Source: CAWCWK01 sp963842125
Lineage (GTDB): Bacteria > Pseudomonadota > Alphaproteobacteria > Rhizobiales > CAWCWK01
Direction: 5' to 3'
DNA: 64,000 nt
Assembly: GCA_963842125.1 (NCBI GenBank)
Contig: CAWJFE010000005.1
Span: 1,054,001-1,118,000 of the forward strand
Made by a program: the position numbers and the translations under genes. The first letter of the stretch is position 1. Every line of letters begins with the position of its first letter. Shown here in pieces: positions 1 to 8,976 of the stretch. Below the pieces are notes generated by a model. The model was not told the origin of the DNA. It made no database searches and saw nothing but the letters and a program-made list of their open reading frames with translations.

Positions 1-1176
1 GGACAGGTCGGCGACACCGGTACGATCGTCGGCGAGAAGGGTCGCGGCACGGTTCGCGATGCGAAGAAGAAGGCTGGCGATCTCTTCGTTCACGAAGTCG
101 TTGTGGAAGAGGGGGCCTTTAGCGTCGGGGAGGCCGCGATCCTTGAGGTCGACCACGCCCGCCGCTCTGCCATCCGCTCCAACCATACCGGTACGCACCT
201 CCTCCACGAAGCACTTCGCGGCGCGCTCGGCGATCACGTCGCGCAACGCGGCTCGCTCGTCGCGGCCGATCGGCTACGCTTCGACTTCGTGCATCACGAG
301 GCGTTGACGCCGGACGAGATCGCGCGGGTCGAGCGCGAGGTGAACGCCTATGTGCGCCAGAACGACGCCGTCACGACCCGTCTGATGAGTCCCGACGAAG
401 CGCAAAAGGAGGGCGCCCGTGCGCTCTTCGGCGAGAAGTATGGCGACGAAGTTCGCGTGGTCAGCCTCGGTCACCGGCCCGATGGCGAGGACGGTCCGGC
501 CGGGTCGATCTACTCGCTCGAGCTTTGCGGCGGCACACACGTAAGGCGGGCCGGCGATATCGGCGCGTTCGTCGTCACCAGCGAGGGAGCATCGGCCTCC
601 GGCATTCGCCGCATCGAGGCCCTCACCGGCGCGGAAGCCTATGACTACCTTACCAGCCGCGATCGCCAGCTTGGCGACGCCGCGTCCGCCCTCAAGGTGC
701 GTGCCGAGGATGTACCGGCCCGCGTGCGCGCGCTGATGGATGAACGACGCGACTTGGAACGCCAGCTGGCGCAGGCCAGGAAGCAGCTCGCGATGGGCGG
801 CGGAGGCAGCGACAATGCGATCCGCGACATCAAGGGCGTGAAGCTCTTCGCGCGCGTCGCCGAAGGCATAAGCCTCAAGGAGTTGCGCGGCCTCGTAGAC
901 GAGGGAAAGGCACAGGTCGGTTCAGGCATCGTCGCCATCGCGGGCGTATCGGAGGATGGCAAGGCCGGTATTGCCGTCGGCGTGACCGACGACCTCACCG
1001 CGCAGTTCAACGCCGTCGATCTCGTTCGCGTCGGCAGCATGGCGATGGGCGGCAAGGGTGGCGGCGGCCGGGCCGACATGGCGCAGGCAGGCGGTCCGGA
1101 CGCATCGAAGGCAAGCGAGGCCGTAGAGGCCATCGCAAGCGCGATCGGTGGCGGTGAAGCCGTCGCGGCGGAGTAG
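1..1176 (+). CDS. alaS: Alanyl-tRNA synthetase, C-terminal part (cut by window edge)
   Basis: Charges tRNA-Ala with alanine in the cytoplasm. The reading frame is open from base 1, so about 390 residues of a protein usually near 880 are present; the catalytic core lies outside the window. It begins in the beta-barrel region (GQVGDTG), followed by the zinc-binding editing domain, with HTGTHLLH supplying the HxxxH pair and CGGTHV the later Cys and His. Next comes a coiled segment around DERRDLERQLAQARKQ and then the DHHA1-type C-Ala domain, which ends in a glycine-rich stretch (GGKGGGGRADMAQAGG). These motifs are specific to AlaRS, so the assignment is secure. An inverted repeat follows the stop. 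Confidence 0.97.
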   Translation, partial: GQVGDTGTIVGEKGRGTVRDAKKKAGDLFVHEVVVEEGAFSVGEAAILEVDHARRSAIRSNHTGTHLLHEALRGALGDHVAQRGSLVAADRLRFDFVHHEALTPDEIARVEREVNAYVRQNDAVTTRLMSPDEAQKEGARALFGEKYGDEVRVVSLGHRPDGEDGPAGSIYSLELCGGTHVRRAGDIGAFVVTSEGASASGIRRIEALTGAEAYDYLTSRDRQLGDAASALKVRAEDVPARVRALMDERRDLERQLAQARKQLAMGGGGSDNAIRDIKGVKLFARVAEGISLKELRGLVDEGKAQVGSGIVAIAGVSEDGKAGIAVGVTDDLTAQFNAVDLVRVGSMAMGGKGGGGRADMAQAGGPDASKASEAVEAIASAIGGGEAVAAE

Positions 1177-1184
1177 CTAGAGCC

Positions 1185-1222
1185 GTTCCTGCGGAGGTGC
1201 GATAGCACCCACCGTAAGGAAC
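1185..1222 (+). terminator. Nested hairpin after alaS
   Basis: An outer inverted repeat gttcct / aggaac (1185-1190 and 1217-1222) encloses an inner stem ggtgc-gata-gcacc (1196-1209). It starts 9 bases after the alaS stop. No long T-run follows, so it is a candidate transcript end or 3' stabiliser rather than a classic intrinsic terminator. Confidence 0.4.
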
Positions 1223-1294
1223 CGCGCAAAAACGATGAGCTAGGGCGCGTTCGGTGAATGGATATGAACCGGACGCACTCCGGCACGCGCCTGT

Positions 1295-1435
1295 CCAGCG
1301 CAGCGCCCTTTGCGTTATGGCCATCGCGATAGCGACGGTCAGCGCGCCACCGATGACGTCTATTAGACGATGCCCGCCGTGGACGATGATCGCAGGCAGC
1401 CTCGGAAGGTCGACAAGGAGCATCGGCCATCGCAG
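1295..1435 (-). pseudogene. Possible remnant of a PAP2-family phosphatase C-terminus
   Basis: In the 354-base gap between alaS and icd, the minus strand carries a short open segment whose translation contains HGGHRLIDVIGGAL followed by a hydrophobic helix. That resembles the last PAP2 (type 2 phosphatidic acid phosphatase) motif, where His-x3-Asp is followed by a membrane helix. The preceding Ser-Arg of the motif is not seen. An in-frame stop at 1436-1438 cuts the frame upstream, and no other PAP2 motif is visible in the gap. It could be the relic of a lost gene or a chance match. The rest of the gap holds only the alaS and icd hairpins. Confidence 0.3.
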
Positions 1436-1486
1436 TCACGGCACGTGCAATCGAGACAAGCTGTCATGCTAAGGAAATCGTTGAAC

Positions 1487-1510
1487 GACGCCGGCCCTCG
1501 GGCCGACGTC
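1487..1510 (-). terminator. Hairpin after icd
   Basis: A GC-rich stem (gacg plus cggcc, loop ctcg, then ggccg plus cgtc, with one internal mismatch) lies about 20 bases past the icd stop on the minus strand. It has no uridine tract. Confidence 0.4.
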
Positions 1511-1530
1511 TCGTCGTCAGGCCGTGCGCG

Positions 1531-2745
1531 TCAGCCCATCGCCTTCTGCAGGTTCTCGTCGATCTTGTCTAAGAAGCCCGTCGTCGTAAGCCAACCCTGA
1601 TCGGGACCGATGAGGAGGGCGAGGTCCTTGGTCATGTGGCCGGACTCGATGGTGTCGACCACCGTCTTCTCCAGCGTGGCGGCGAAGCGGGCGAGTTCGG
1701 CATTGTCGTCGAGCTTGGCGCGATGGCCGAGGCCGCGCGTCCAGGCAAAGACGGAGGCGGTCGAGTTGGTCGACGTCTCGTTGCCTTCCTGATGCTGGCG
1801 ATAGTGACGGGTCACGGTACCGTGCGCGGCCTCGGCCTCCATGGTCTTGCCGTCAGGCGTCAGCAGTGCCGACGACATGAGGCCGAGCGAGCCGAAGCCC
1901 TGCGCGACCGTGTCGGACTGCACATCGCCATCGTAGTTCTTGCAGGCCCAGACATAGCCACCTGACCACTTCATCGCGGCCGCGACCATGTCGTCGATCA
2001 GGCGATGCTCGTAGGTAAGGCCTTGGCTGTCGAACTCGGCCTTGAACTCGGCCTCGAAGACCTCTTCGAAGAGATCCTTGAAGCGCCCGTCATAGGCCTT
2101 CATGATCGTGTTCTTGGTGGAGAGGTAGACGGGGTACTTGCGGCTGAGGCCGTAGTTGAACGAAGCGCGGGCGAAGTCGCGGATCGAGGCGTCGAGATTG
2201 TACATGCCCATGGCGACGCCGCCGCCGGGGAAGTGAAAGATCTCGTGCTCGATGACCTCGCCGCCATCGTCGGGCGTGAAGGTCATGGTGAGGCGGCCGG
2301 GCCCCTTAACGACCATATCGGTCGCGCGGTACTGATCGCCGAACGCGTGGCGGCCGATGATGATGGGCTGCGTCCAGCCCGGCACGAGGCGCGGCACGTT
2401 CTTGCAGATGATCGGCTCGCGAAAGACGACGCCGCCAAGGATGTTGCGGATCGTACCGTTGGGCGAGCGCCACATCTTCTTGAGGCCGAACTCCTCGACA
2501 CGCGCCTCGTCCGGCGTGATCGTCGCGCATTTGACGCCGACGCCGTACTGCTTGATCGCCTCTGCGGCATCGACCGTGATCTGGTCGTCCGTCTCGTCGC
2601 GCGCCTCGATGCCGAGATCGTAATATTTGAGGTCGATGTCGAGATAGGGCAGGACCAGCTTGTCCTTGATGTACTGCCAGATGATGCGGGTCATCTCGTC
2701 GCCGTCGAGCTCGACGACGGGGTTCTCGACCTTGATCTTCGCCAT
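1531..2745 (-). CDS. icd: NADP-dependent isocitrate dehydrogenase, eukaryotic-like dimeric type
   Basis: Oxidative decarboxylation of isocitrate to 2-oxoglutarate in the TCA cycle, yielding NADPH. The 404-residue product starts MAKIKVENPVVELDGDEMTR, the typical start of the mitochondrial-like homodimeric IDH used by alphaproteobacteria, and keeps the substrate-loop segment SPNGTIRN and the metal-binding region near DDMVAAAMKWSGG. An upstream extension of the frame is open for 44 more codons, but position 2745 is chosen because the family begins there and a GAGG site precedes it. It stands alone, divergent from the TrmJ-like gene. Length and motifs match the family throughout. Confidence 0.97.
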   Translation of the reverse strand: MAKIKVENPVVELDGDEMTRIIWQYIKDKLVLPYLDIDLKYYDLGIEARDETDDQITVDAAEAIKQYGVGVKCATITPDEARVEEFGLKKMWRSPNGTIRNILGGVVFREPIICKNVPRLVPGWTQPIIIGRHAFGDQYRATDMVVKGPGRLTMTFTPDDGGEVIEHEIFHFPGGGVAMGMYNLDASIRDFARASFNYGLSRKYPVYLSTKNTIMKAYDGRFKDLFEEVFEAEFKAEFDSQGLTYEHRLIDDMVAAAMKWSGGYVWACKNYDGDVQSDTVAQGFGSLGLMSSALLTPDGKTMEAEAAHGTVTRHYRQHQEGNETSTNSTASVFAWTRGLGHRAKLDDNAELARFAATLEKTVVDTIESGHMTKDLALLIGPDQGWLTTTGFLDKIDENLQKAMG

Positions 2746-2906
2746 GTGGGAAAAACCTCGTTGGCGCGCCGCGCGGGCGCTCGGGGAAATGGGAGCGGGT
2801 TCAGGCGGCGCTATAGCCCGAGTGAGTTTCCACGGGAAGGGTGACGTGCGCCGCACGAAGGCTGGCCCGCTTGGCAAACGCGGCGATTGCAGGCATCCCG
2901 GCGCGC

Positions 2907-3656
2907 ATGAACCAGATGCTACCCCAGACCCAGACGCGCCCCGCCGTCATCCTCGTCGAAACGCAGATGGGCGAGAACATCGGAGCGGCCGCCCGCGCGA
3001 TGGCCAATTTCGGCTTGCGCGAGCTTCGCCTCGTCAAACCGCGCGACGGCTGGCCGAACGGAAAGGCCAATGCCATGGCCTCCTCGGCCCGCTTCATCCT
3101 CGACGACGCCTATCATTTCGACACCGTCGAAGAGGCCGTCGCCGACCTCAGCCTCGTCTTCGCGACGACGGCGCGCGAGCGGGGGCAGGCGAAGGAGGTC
3201 GTCGGGCCTGGCGAGGCGATGAACCGCGTCCGCCCGCATGTCGCGGGCGGCGCAAAGGCCGGCATTCTCTTCGGGCGCGAGCGGTGGGGCCTGACGAGCG
3301 ACGAGGTCGGCCTGTCCGACGCGATCCTCACGCTGCCCGTCGATCCGGACTATGCGAGCCTCAACGTCGGCCAGGCCGTCATCATCTGCGCGTATGAATG
3401 GGCGCGTGGATCGGGCCGCGACATACCCTTCACGACGCCCGAGGCGGCGCCCGCGACGAAGGACGACATCGCCCGCCTGTTCGAGCACCTCGAAACGGAG
3501 CTCGATGCCGCGAACTTTCTGAAACCGCCCGAGAAGCGCCCCCGCATGGTGCGCAACCTGCGCAACATCTTCACCCGCGCCGGGCTGACGGATCAGGACG
3601 TGCGGACGCTGCGGGGCGTGGTGACGGCGCTCGTCAAGCGCGGCCGCGCGGTCTAG
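2907..3656 (+). CDS. trmJ: SPOUT-family tRNA methyltransferase, TrmJ-like
   Basis: Predicted to 2'-O-methylate nucleotide 32 of tRNA with S-adenosylmethionine, by analogy to TrmJ. The 249-residue frame shows the three TrmH/SPOUT motifs: NIGAAARAMANFG near the N-terminus, LFGRERWGL in the middle, and PVDPDYASLNVGQAV forming the trefoil knot. A C-terminal helical extension of about 70 residues (after AYEWARG) fits TrmJ rather than TrmL. The start at 2907 (MNQMLPQ) is preferred to an upstream ATG at 2841 because homology begins just after it. Its stop codon overlaps that of the convergent hemerythrin-like gene. The exact target nucleotide is inferred from the family. Confidence 0.85.
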   Translation: MNQMLPQTQTRPAVILVETQMGENIGAAARAMANFGLRELRLVKPRDGWPNGKANAMASSARFILDDAYHFDTVEEAVADLSLVFATTARERGQAKEVVGPGEAMNRVRPHVAGGAKAGILFGRERWGLTSDEVGLSDAILTLPVDPDYASLNVGQAVIICAYEWARGSGRDIPFTTPEAAPATKDDIARLFEHLETELDAANFLKPPEKRPRMVRNLRNIFTRAGLTDQDVRTLRGVVTALVKRGRAV

Positions 3657-4231
3657 CTTAGTGCGCGCTCACCATGGGTGAGGATGATGGGGACGACGAG
3701 GTCCTCCTCGTCGGTCAGGTGCCGGTCGAGCAGTTTGTGAGATTGGCCCAGCGTTCCAAGGAAACGGTCGGTCTGCGTCTTGTCGAGTTTGGGCGCCCGC
3801 AACACCGCATTCGCGTCGTCCGCAAAGGCCTGGAGATGCGCGTCGATGGCGTGATGGTCTGCGTCGAGGAGGTCGAAGCCTTCCTTCAGGCGGCTTTCGA
3901 GGCCGATCAGCATTGGGAAATAGTGTTGGTCTTCGATCGTGTGATGCTCGTGAAGCTGGCCGACGAAGAGGCCGCCGAAACGGGCGAGGGCGGCTTGGTA
4001 GCGCCTCGGGTCGGCTTTGCCATCGAGGAGGGCCTGCGCATCCTCCTCCATTCGTGCCAGAAGGCTGCGGAACATCAGATGCCGGTCGAGCCAGAATTTT
4101 GTCAGCGCGCCGAACTCGCTATGTGCGTCCCACGTCTCCCGCGCGAAATGGTCGGCGAGGACTCTGAGGTGGTCGGGGAGGCCATCGCGGGTGGCGAGGT
4201 CAAGTTCGGTGCCAGTGGTCATCGGGTTCAA
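3653..4231 (-). CDS. Hemerythrin HHE-domain protein
   Basis: A predicted four-helix protein with a di-iron site for binding O2, NO or iron. The 192-residue sequence has the spaced ligand pattern: an N-terminal His helix, LHEHHTIEDQHYFPML (His and Glu ligands), DADHHAIDAHL, and RHLTDEEDLVVP near the C-terminus. Such proteins in proteobacteria are tied to NO or oxidative stress or to Fe-S repair, but the sequence does not choose between these. The start could be 4231 or the second Met at 4222. It converges on the TrmJ-like gene and shares four bases with it. Confidence 0.85.
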   Translation of the reverse strand: MNPMTTGTELDLATRDGLPDHLRVLADHFARETWDAHSEFGALTKFWLDRHLMFRSLLARMEEDAQALLDGKADPRRYQAALARFGGLFVGQLHEHHTIEDQHYFPMLIGLESRLKEGFDLLDADHHAIDAHLQAFADDANAVLRAPKLDKTQTDRFLGTLGQSHKLLDRHLTDEEDLVVPIILTHGERALS

Positions 4232-4271
4232 TTAGGCCTCGCGCGTGTCTATCGAAAGGGGCCGGACAGGT

Positions 4272-4300
4272 TTGACATTCCAGGGCGAAGCGCGTAACCC
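4272..4300 (+). promoter_or_regulatory. Candidate promoter for rpsD
   Basis: A perfect TTGACA (4272-4277) is followed after 17 bases by TAACCC (4295-4300), a weak -10. The resulting leader before rpsD would be about 195 bases, long enough for translational autoregulation by S4, although no known leader fold is recognised. Confidence 0.35.
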
Positions 4301-4501
4301 GCGCACGTCTGCCGCGGCAGGCATCTTCACGCACCCCGTGGTCCGGATCGCTTCACGCGGCCCCGGACCTGTCGGCGTCTCCCACGAGACGCAGAGGAGG
4401 GCGCGGTTCCACCCTGACCGTATCGGTCACGGCGTCGGTCCCGTGTGCTGGCTTCATCGCTTCGCGCGCAGGCTTACGCCGCCACGCATAAGGAATACGC
4501 G

Positions 4502-5119
4502 ATGAGCAAGCGCACATCGGCCAAGCACAAGCTAGACCGCCGCATGGGCGAGAACATCTGGGGACGCCCGAAGTCCCCGGTGAATCGCCGCGAATACGGC
4601 CCCGGCCAGCACGGCCAGCGCCGCCGGTCCAAGCTCTCCGACTTCGGTCTTCAGCTTCGCGCCAAGCAGAAGCTCAAGGGCTATTACGGCGACATCACCG
4701 AGAAGCAGTTCCGGAAGATTTACGATGAGGCCGTCCGCCGCCGCGGCGATACGTCCGAGATCCTGATCGGTCTTCTGGAAAGCCGCCTCGATGCCGTCGT
4801 CTACCGCGCCAAGTTCGTGCCCACGGTCTTCGCCGCGCGCCAGTTCGTGAACCACGGCCACGTGAAGGTGAACGGCCAGAAGGTCAACATCGCATCCTAT
4901 CGGTGCAAGCCCGGCGACGTGATCGAGGTGAAGGACGCGTCGAAGCAGCTCAACCTCGTCATGGACGCCGTCGTCCAGGCCGAGCGCGACGTGCCGGACT
5001 ATCTCGACGTCGACCACACCAAGATGACCGCCGGCTACACCCGCATCCCGAACCTCGCGGACGTGCCGTACCCCGTCGTCATGGAGCCGAACCTCGTGAT
5101 CGAGTTCTACTCCCGCTAA
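4502..5119 (+). CDS. rpsD: 30S ribosomal protein S4
   Basis: Primary 16S rRNA binder that nucleates assembly of the 30S body; in many bacteria it also represses its own synthesis. It has 205 residues, the normal length, starting MSKRTSAKHKLDRRMGENIW. The N-terminal S4 region is followed by the S4 RNA-binding fold (LESRLDAVVYRAKFVPTVFAARQ, then NHGHVKVNGQ), and it ends IEFYSR. The start is set by AAGGA at 4490-4494; a longer upstream frame is not supported. It stands alone and is closed by a strong hairpin. Confidence 0.97.
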   Translation: MSKRTSAKHKLDRRMGENIWGRPKSPVNRREYGPGQHGQRRRSKLSDFGLQLRAKQKLKGYYGDITEKQFRKIYDEAVRRRGDTSEILIGLLESRLDAVVYRAKFVPTVFAARQFVNHGHVKVNGQKVNIASYRCKPGDVIEVKDASKQLNLVMDAVVQAERDVPDYLDVDHTKMTAGYTRIPNLADVPYPVVMEPNLVIEFYSR

Positions 5120-5140
5120 CGGCTTGCCAAGAGCAAAAGA

Positions 5141-5176
5141 AAACGGCGCCGTCCGAGAGATCGAGCGGCGCCGTTT
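5141..5176. terminator. Strong hairpin between rpsD and grxD
   Basis: A perfect 11-bp stem aaacggcgccg / cggcgccgttt around a 14-base loop. It lies 22 bases after the rpsD stop and 52 bases beyond the grxD stop on the other strand. The A-tract before and T-tract after allow it to work in both directions. Confidence 0.75.
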
Positions 5177-5227
5177 CCGTGTCGGCTATGTGGTATCGGT
5201 TCTTCCGAGACCGGACCGCCGCCTTCG

Positions 5228-5578
<351 letters not shown>

Positions 5579-5600
5579 GCGGTTGTCTCCTAGAATGGTG

Positions 5601-5849
5601 TCAGGTCGCCGCCGCGTCGTCGGGTGTCGCGGTCTGGAGTGCGAGGGCGTGCAACGCGTCGCCCATATTGCCCGCCAGTGCGTCGTAGACGAGCTTGTGC
5701 TGCTGCACCCGCGTCTTGCCGCGAAACGCATCGGAGATCACGCTGGCAGCGTAATGATCGCCGTCGCCGGCAAGATCGCGGATCTCTACGCGAGCGTCTG
5801 GAATGCCCGCCTTGATGAGGCGTTCGATCTCACTGGCATCCATCGGCAT
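5601..5849 (-). CDS. bolA: BolA-family protein
   Basis: A small KH-like protein that forms a cluster-bridged heterodimer with CGFS glutaredoxins. The 82-residue sequence shows the core VEIRDLAGDGDHYAASVIS and the following FRGKTRVQQHKLVYDAL, where the conserved His is the likely cluster ligand. The start is MPMDASEI at 5849 or the next Met at 5843; the open frame to 5879 adds an unlikely tail. Immediately upstream of grxD, it forms the usual alphaproteobacterial bolA-grxD pair. Confidence 0.93.
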   Translation of the reverse strand: MPMDASEIERLIKAGIPDARVEIRDLAGDGDHYAASVISDAFRGKTRVQQHKLVYDALAGNMGDALHALALQTATPDDAAAT

Positions 5850-5932
5850 CGTCTGGTGTCTCCGGCTCGTCGGGTTCACCGTCTATGTGTTGGCCGGACC
5901 GCCGCGTGTCAACGTTGCGATCCGGCGCAGCG

Positions 5933-6703
5933 CTAGCCTTTTACGAGGACGGGGCCGGACCCCATGGGGCGCTCGTTCTCCGCGAGGATGCCGAGGCGGC
6001 GCGCGACTTCGGCATAAGCCTGGATGACCTCGGTGCCGTCATCGCTCTCGCGGTCCAGCTTGGCGGACGTGTCGAGATCCCATAGCCGACACGAATCGGG
6101 GCTGATCTCGTCGGCGACGACGATCCGCATCATGTCGTTTTCCCAGAGCCGACCGAACTCGATCTTGAAATCGACGAGCCGGATGCCTGCGCCTAGGAAT
6201 AGCCCGGTCAGGAAGTCGTTGACCCGGATGGCCAGCGCCATGATGTCGTCGATCTCCTGCGGCGTCGCCCAGCCGAAGGCCGTGATATGCTCCTCGGAGA
6301 CCATGGGGTCGCCGAGTTCGTCGTTCTTGAAATAGAACTCGATGATCGAGCGCGGCAGCTGCAGCCCTTCCTCGACACCGACCCGCTTGACGAGATTGCC
6401 TGCCGCGACATTACGCACGACGATCTCCAGCGGGATCATCTCGACCTCGCGGATCAGCTGCTCGCGCATGTTCACCCGCCGGATGAAATGCGTGGGCACG
6501 CCGATCGTGTTGAGCTGCGTGAAGACGAACTCACTGATTCGATTATTGAGCACACCCTTGCCGTCGACCCGGCCGTCGCGCGCACCATTGGCGGTGTTGT
6601 GCTCCGTCGCGTCGTCCTTGAAGTGCTGAATCAGGGTGCCGGGCTCGGGTCCTTCATAGAGGACCTTCGCCTTGCCCTCGAAGATGCGACGGCGGCGACT
6701 CAT
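5933..6703 (-). CDS. purC: Phosphoribosylaminoimidazole-succinocarboxamide synthase (SAICAR synthetase)
   Basis: Joins CAIR and aspartate using ATP in de novo purine synthesis. The 256-residue product starts MSRRRRIFEGKAKVLYEG, whose GKAK loop is the nucleotide-binding start of the family. It continues with GKGVLNNRISEF, the central VVRNVAAGNLVKR and LVDFKIEFGR, and the aspartate-site region DEISPDSCRLWD. The nine codons further upstream are ignored because the family starts at 6703. It reads divergently from the ATPase zeta gene across a 177-base intergenic region that should hold both promoters. Confidence 0.96.
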   Translation of the reverse strand: MSRRRRIFEGKAKVLYEGPEPGTLIQHFKDDATEHNTANGARDGRVDGKGVLNNRISEFVFTQLNTIGVPTHFIRRVNMREQLIREVEMIPLEIVVRNVAAGNLVKRVGVEEGLQLPRSIIEFYFKNDELGDPMVSEEHITAFGWATPQEIDDIMALAIRVNDFLTGLFLGAGIRLVDFKIEFGRLWENDMMRIVVADEISPDSCRLWDLDTSAKLDRESDDGTEVIQAYAEVARRLGILAENERPMGSGPVLVKG

Positions 6704-6880
6704 GGGGATATCCGTTCGGGTAGGAATCATCGGGGGCCGGGGCGCAAGATCGGGCCGGGGCGATTTGGCCGGACGTTACGCCAATCCGTCATCCCGCACA
6801 AACGGTTCGGTGGCCTGCATTGATTCCCTTCTGCCGGGCACATAGACCATAGCGAGACCACCCTTGCAGGAGACCGGCAG

Positions 6881-7210
6881 ATGAGCGGAATGGACGATCG
6901 CGAGCGCGCCTTCGAAAACAAGTTCGCGCACGATGCGGAGCTGCGGTTCAAGGCCGAAGCACGGCGCAACCGCATGTTGGGCCGCTGGGCGGCCGAGCAG
7001 ATGGGCGTCACCGGTGCGGAGGCCGATGCCTATGCCTCCGAGGTCGTGAAAGCCGATTTCAAGGAGGCGGGAGACGACGACGTGCTGCGCAAGGTCAGCG
7101 CCGACTTCGCGGCCAACAACGTCGCGATAGACGACGCAACGCTGCGTAAGACGATGGATCAGATGCTGATCGAGGCAGCCGAATCGCTTGAGCAGAGCGG
7201 CCAGTCCTGA
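6881..7210 (+). CDS. F1-ATPase inhibitor zeta subunit (DUF1476)
   Basis: An alphaproteobacteria-specific inhibitor of F1-ATPase that blocks ATP hydrolysis through its N-terminal helix. The 109-residue protein is helical throughout, with the conserved start DDRERAFENKFAHDAE, then FKAEARRNRMLGRWAAEQMG, matching PF07345. An AGGAG site 8 bases upstream supports the ATG at 6881, with a second Met three codons on. Its stop overlaps the start of the aldolase gene by one base, so the two are probably cotranscribed, although no functional link is evident. Confidence 0.93.
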   Translation: MSGMDDRERAFENKFAHDAELRFKAEARRNRMLGRWAAEQMGVTGAEADAYASEVVKADFKEAGDDDVLRKVSADFAANNVAIDDATLRKTMDQMLIEAAESLEQSGQS

Positions 7211-7980
7211 TGGCGGAGCTTCCGGCGACCGTTCAGCCGCCGTTTCTCGGCCGAGGGACGCTCTATACGGCCTGGTCCTCCATCGCGTCGCCGGGCTATG
7301 TCGAAGTTCTGGCGCGGTGCGGCATGGGGGCGGTGACGCTAGATTGCCAACATGGGCAGTGGGACATCTCCAACCTCGCGCCCGGCATCTCCGCTATCGC
7401 TGCGGCTCACCTGCCGGCGATCGTGCGCGTACCGCTCGATGGGTTCGGGGAGGTCAGCAAGGCGCTCGATCTCGGGGCCAACATCGTCATCGCGCCCATG
7501 GTGAACACGGTCGACGATGCGAGGCGCTATGCGGCGGCCGCGAAGTATCCCCCGGTGGGCAGCCGAAGCTGGGGCCCGAACCGGGCGATGATGCTCAGTG
7601 GCCTCACCTCGTCCGACTACCTTGCCCGGGCCAACACGGAGACCTGTCTACTCGTCATGATCGAGACGCGCGAGGCGATGGCGGCGGCGAGCGACATTCT
7701 CACCGTCGATGGCGTGGACGGGGTCTTCGTCGGGCCGAGCGATTTGAGCGTGACCCTGTCTGACGGAGAACGCATCGGGCCGACCGAACCCGAGATCGTC
7801 GATGCGGCCCGCACTATTCTGGCAGCCGCGCGGCGACACGATAAGCTGGCCGGCGTCTTTGCCATGACGCCGGAGGCCGCGCGGGACTATGGTGGAATGG
7901 GCTACGATCTCGTCGCCGTCGGAAGCGACGCGATTCTGCTTAAAGCCGGCGCGCAGGCGGCCATGCGCGTGATCGGCTGA
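7210..7980 (+). CDS. HpcH/HpaI-family class II aldolase
   Basis: A metal-dependent aldolase of the 4-hydroxy-2-oxoheptanedioate / 2-dehydro-3-deoxyglucarate aldolase family, which cleaves to pyruvate plus an aldehyde. The 256-residue TIM-barrel frame shows TLDCQHGQWD (catalytic His region), PPVGSRSWGP (arginine loop for pyruvate), VMIETREAM (metal-binding Glu) and VDGVFVGPSDLS (metal-binding Asp). The ATG overlaps the upstream TGA by one base. The substrate cannot be deduced: no aromatic or sugar-acid catabolic genes lie nearby. Confidence 0.88.
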   Translation: MAELPATVQPPFLGRGTLYTAWSSIASPGYVEVLARCGMGAVTLDCQHGQWDISNLAPGISAIAAAHLPAIVRVPLDGFGEVSKALDLGANIVIAPMVNTVDDARRYAAAAKYPPVGSRSWGPNRAMMLSGLTSSDYLARANTETCLLVMIETREAMAAASDILTVDGVDGVFVGPSDLSVTLSDGERIGPTEPEIVDAARTILAAARRHDKLAGVFAMTPEAARDYGGMGYDLVAVGSDAILLKAGAQAAMRVIG

Positions 7981-8001
7981 CGACGCTATCGGGCGACCGC
8001 T

Positions 8002-8898
8002 TCAGAGCGCGCGAAGGACCCTGCAGGCCGGCTCGTGTTCCTTCATTCGGTCGTAGCCGACCACGCAGAAGCGCGCCCGATCGTAGAAACCGCCGGCGCC
8101 GCCGGTGTCTTCGACGACCTGGTAGACCATGTTCCGTTTGTGTCCGGTGCTCAGCACGACGGTCGCGCGGCAGTAGCGCTTGGATAGGTAGGCATAATCG
8201 CCGACGGTACGGTAATAGACCTCGCGCGGGTGCTCGACGGCGACCATGCGGGTGTCGGTCTCCCACGTCGTCCGCTGCACCCAGTTGAAGCGGTCGAGAA
8301 TGTTCGCCAGCATGCGCGGGTCGGAGCAGAGCTTCGAGACGTCCTGAATGCGCGGCGCCGCATCGTTCGGCGTTCCGTTGGAGTAGACCGCATTGCTGTC
8401 GGGGGCACTGTAGACGGTCGCACCGGACGGAACGTTCGGCGAGCCTGCAACGACCCCGGCGCTGATGGTATCGAGCCCTGAGAAGATGCCGGACCGGCTT
8501 GCCTGCGCATTCGGCAGCTGGGAGCGGCGATACTTGTCCTTCAACTCGTCCTCGGCGCTTTGCGGCAGACCGAAGAGGCGCTCGTCGAGGATGCGGCCGA
8601 CGTTCAGTGCCTTGTCATGCGTAGTCACGTTGCGATCCAGCGCGCTCTCATGGATGTCGAGGGCGCCCTCGTCGTCCGCTTCGCGCGCGATATAGCCAGG
8701 CACGGGCTGCGCGGCCTGAACCGGCGCGTTCGGGCGATGCTGAAAGCGTCCGAAGAAGCGCGAGATGGCGTTACCCTCGCGCACTCCGCCGACGGGATCG
8801 GCAGCTAGTGCAGGCGTCTCTGCCAGGACGAGCCCGGCCAATGCGCAGGCTGCGATGGTCGGTAACGCCGTCGCGCGGTGGGGGAGCCAAGCTGTCAT
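8002..8898 (-). CDS. Secreted protein of unknown function
   Basis: I do not recognise this 298-residue protein. It begins with a cleavable-looking signal peptide (MTAWLPHR, a hydrophobic core, then ETPALAAD). After that comes a low-complexity linker rich in Pro, Asn and Ser up to about residue 190. A better-structured C-terminal domain starts at LCSDPRMLANILDRFNWVQ and contains four Cys, likely two disulfides, and several conserved-looking Tyr. The start at 8898 is chosen for the signal peptide; the frame could extend 17 codons further. It lies between convergent and divergent neighbours with no operon partner. A periplasmic location is inferred. Confidence 0.75.
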   Translation of the reverse strand: MTAWLPHRATALPTIAACALAGLVLAETPALAADPVGGVREGNAISRFFGRFQHRPNAPVQAAQPVPGYIAREADDEGALDIHESALDRNVTTHDKALNVGRILDERLFGLPQSAEDELKDKYRRSQLPNAQASRSGIFSGLDTISAGVVAGSPNVPSGATVYSAPDSNAVYSNGTPNDAAPRIQDVSKLCSDPRMLANILDRFNWVQRTTWETDTRMVAVEHPREVYYRTVGDYAYLSKRYCRATVVLSTGHKRNMVYQVVEDTGGAGGFYDRARFCVVGYDRMKEHEPACRVLRAL

Positions 8899-8976
8899 GA
8901 TGCACCTTCCGTTCGCGGGAACGGTGCGCACGCCAATGCGGCCGGTCAACGGCGCGAGACGGGCCCCCGGAAAGCA

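Noticed and set aside
2005..2844. 279-codon plus-strand frame opposite icd
   Set aside because: Antisense shadow of a highly conserved gene in GC-rich DNA; no domain recognised.
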